From Oscillospiraceae bacterium (GTDB lineage Bacteria > Bacillota > Clostridia > Oscillospirales > Oscillospiraceae), in the NCBI GenBank assembly GCA_017936205.1, contig JAGBGB010000316.1:1-7264 (forward strand): a stretch of 7,264 nucleotides of DNA, given 5' to 3'. The notes beneath the pieces are model-generated. The model saw nothing but the letters and a program-made list of their open reading frames with translations. It ran no database searches and was not told the DNA's origin. The position numbers and the translations under genes were made by a program. This document shows, in pieces, positions 7,041 through 7,264 of this stretch (its first letter is position 1; each line of letters opens with the position of its first letter).

Positions 7041-7069
7041 ACCGGGCGATGACACAGCATCGCCCCTAC
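7041..7069 (-). repeat. GGGCGATG palindromic repeat, right arm
   Basis: This is the inverted copy of 6919-6947 with one difference. Its own 8-bp stem is GGGCGATG (7044-7051) and CATCGCCC (7058-7065) around ACACAG. The two arms together could form either two local hairpins or one long cruciform stem spanning about 93 bases. Confidence 0.75.
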
Positions 7070-7128
7070 GGAAAGTGCGTATTTGGGTAGTATGTGCATT
7101 TTCAAACAGAGCGACAAATCGGAATTAA

Positions 7129-7264
7129 GGTTATCACCTTTAGTAAGGCTAACAGAAAATGTTGTGGAGCACATCCAATGAAGTTGCGGTTTTCCTTACA
7201 AAACACGTTATTTCAATGAATGATAAACCTATATATTGTACCAACCTTATTAAAGGTGATAGCC
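7129..7264 (+). repeat. 20-nt inverted-repeat pair reaching the window edge
   Basis: GGTTATCACCTTTAGTAAGG (7129-7148) pairs with CCTTATTAAAGGTGATAGCC (7245-7264): 18 Watson-Crick pairs and two that become G-U wobbles only in plus-strand RNA (7131/7262 and 7143/7250). The 96 bases between are non-coding and AT-rich. They contain a small hairpin (GTTTT 7189-7193 with AAAAC 7200-7204) and TGGA/TCCA (7165-7168, 7174-7177). The arms could be the ends of a second miniature element, or the closing stem of a structured plus-strand RNA. The repeat may continue past the end of the window. It starts three bases after the first palindromic element. Confidence 0.5.

Larger units (their letters stand above)
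6895..7125. mobile_element. MITE-like 231-bp palindromic element
   Basis: The ends are perfect 14-bp inverted repeats: ATTCCGATTTGTCG at 6895-6908 and its reverse complement at 7112-7125. A further six-base match, CTCTGT at 6915-6920, pairs with ACAGAG at 7106-7111 after a six-base offset on the left. Inside are two 29-nt inverted arms (6919-6947 and 7041-7069), a 9-bp hairpin (6946-6968) and smaller palindromes (GTTTTT/AAAAAC at 6992-7006; GGCGG/CCGCC at 7025-7037). There is no coding capacity. The structure fits a non-autonomous miniature inverted-repeat element or a composite of REP-like palindromes. I see no clear target-site duplication: the left flank is ACATAT and the right flank TAAGGT. 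Its left end is only 14 bases from the methyltransferase ribosome site, so it occupies the promoter region of that gene. Structure is seen; mobility is inferred. Confidence 0.6.

Noticed and set aside
6919..7069. CRISPR array made from the GGGCGATG repeats
   Set aside because: There are only two copies, in inverted rather than direct orientation, and each is internally palindromic. There is no regular spacer pattern.

Overview
This window carries an AddAB-type double-strand-break repair nuclease/helicase operon, led by a small methyltransferase gene. All three genes are read from the minus strand. Strong AGGAG-type ribosome sites, roughly balanced base composition, the addB-addA gene order and short GGGCGATG/CATCGCCC palindromic repeats together suggest a Gram-positive anaerobe of the Clostridia, possibly an Oscillospiraceae/Ruminococcus-like gut bacterium. 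This placement is an inference from style and gene content; no marker gene fixes the species.

Layout, in the direction of transcription (right to left): positions 6868-7264 are non-coding and rich in inverted repeats. They hold a 231-bp palindromic element (6895-7125) with 14-bp perfect terminal inverted repeats, and a second pair of 20-nt inverted arms (7129-7148 and 7245-7264) that reaches the window edge. Next comes a class I SAM-dependent methyltransferase (6867 to 6274) of unknown substrate. A 78-bp spacer with a hairpin leads to an AddB-like subunit (6195 to 3691) with a C-terminal PD-(D/E)XK nuclease and a four-cysteine iron-sulfur staple. After 17 bp with an excellent Shine-Dalgarno site comes the AddA-like UvrD/RecB-type helicase-nuclease (3673 to 365). 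Positions 1-364 are non-coding, with a strong 13-bp terminator-like hairpin at 14-44 and weaker repeats.

How the genes work together: by analogy with characterised AddAB, the two large proteins should form a heterodimer that loads on double-stranded DNA ends. The AddA motor unwinds the DNA, the two nuclease domains cut one strand each, and the product is a 3' single-stranded tail for RecA. Both nuclease sites look intact. AddB lacks a recognisable Walker A motif, so AddA is probably the only ATP-driven motor. Nothing in the sequence ties the methyltransferase to DNA repair beyond its position.

The core is an ordinary housekeeping locus in a somewhat divergent form. The least explained parts are the palindromic intergenic elements upstream of the methyltransferase.
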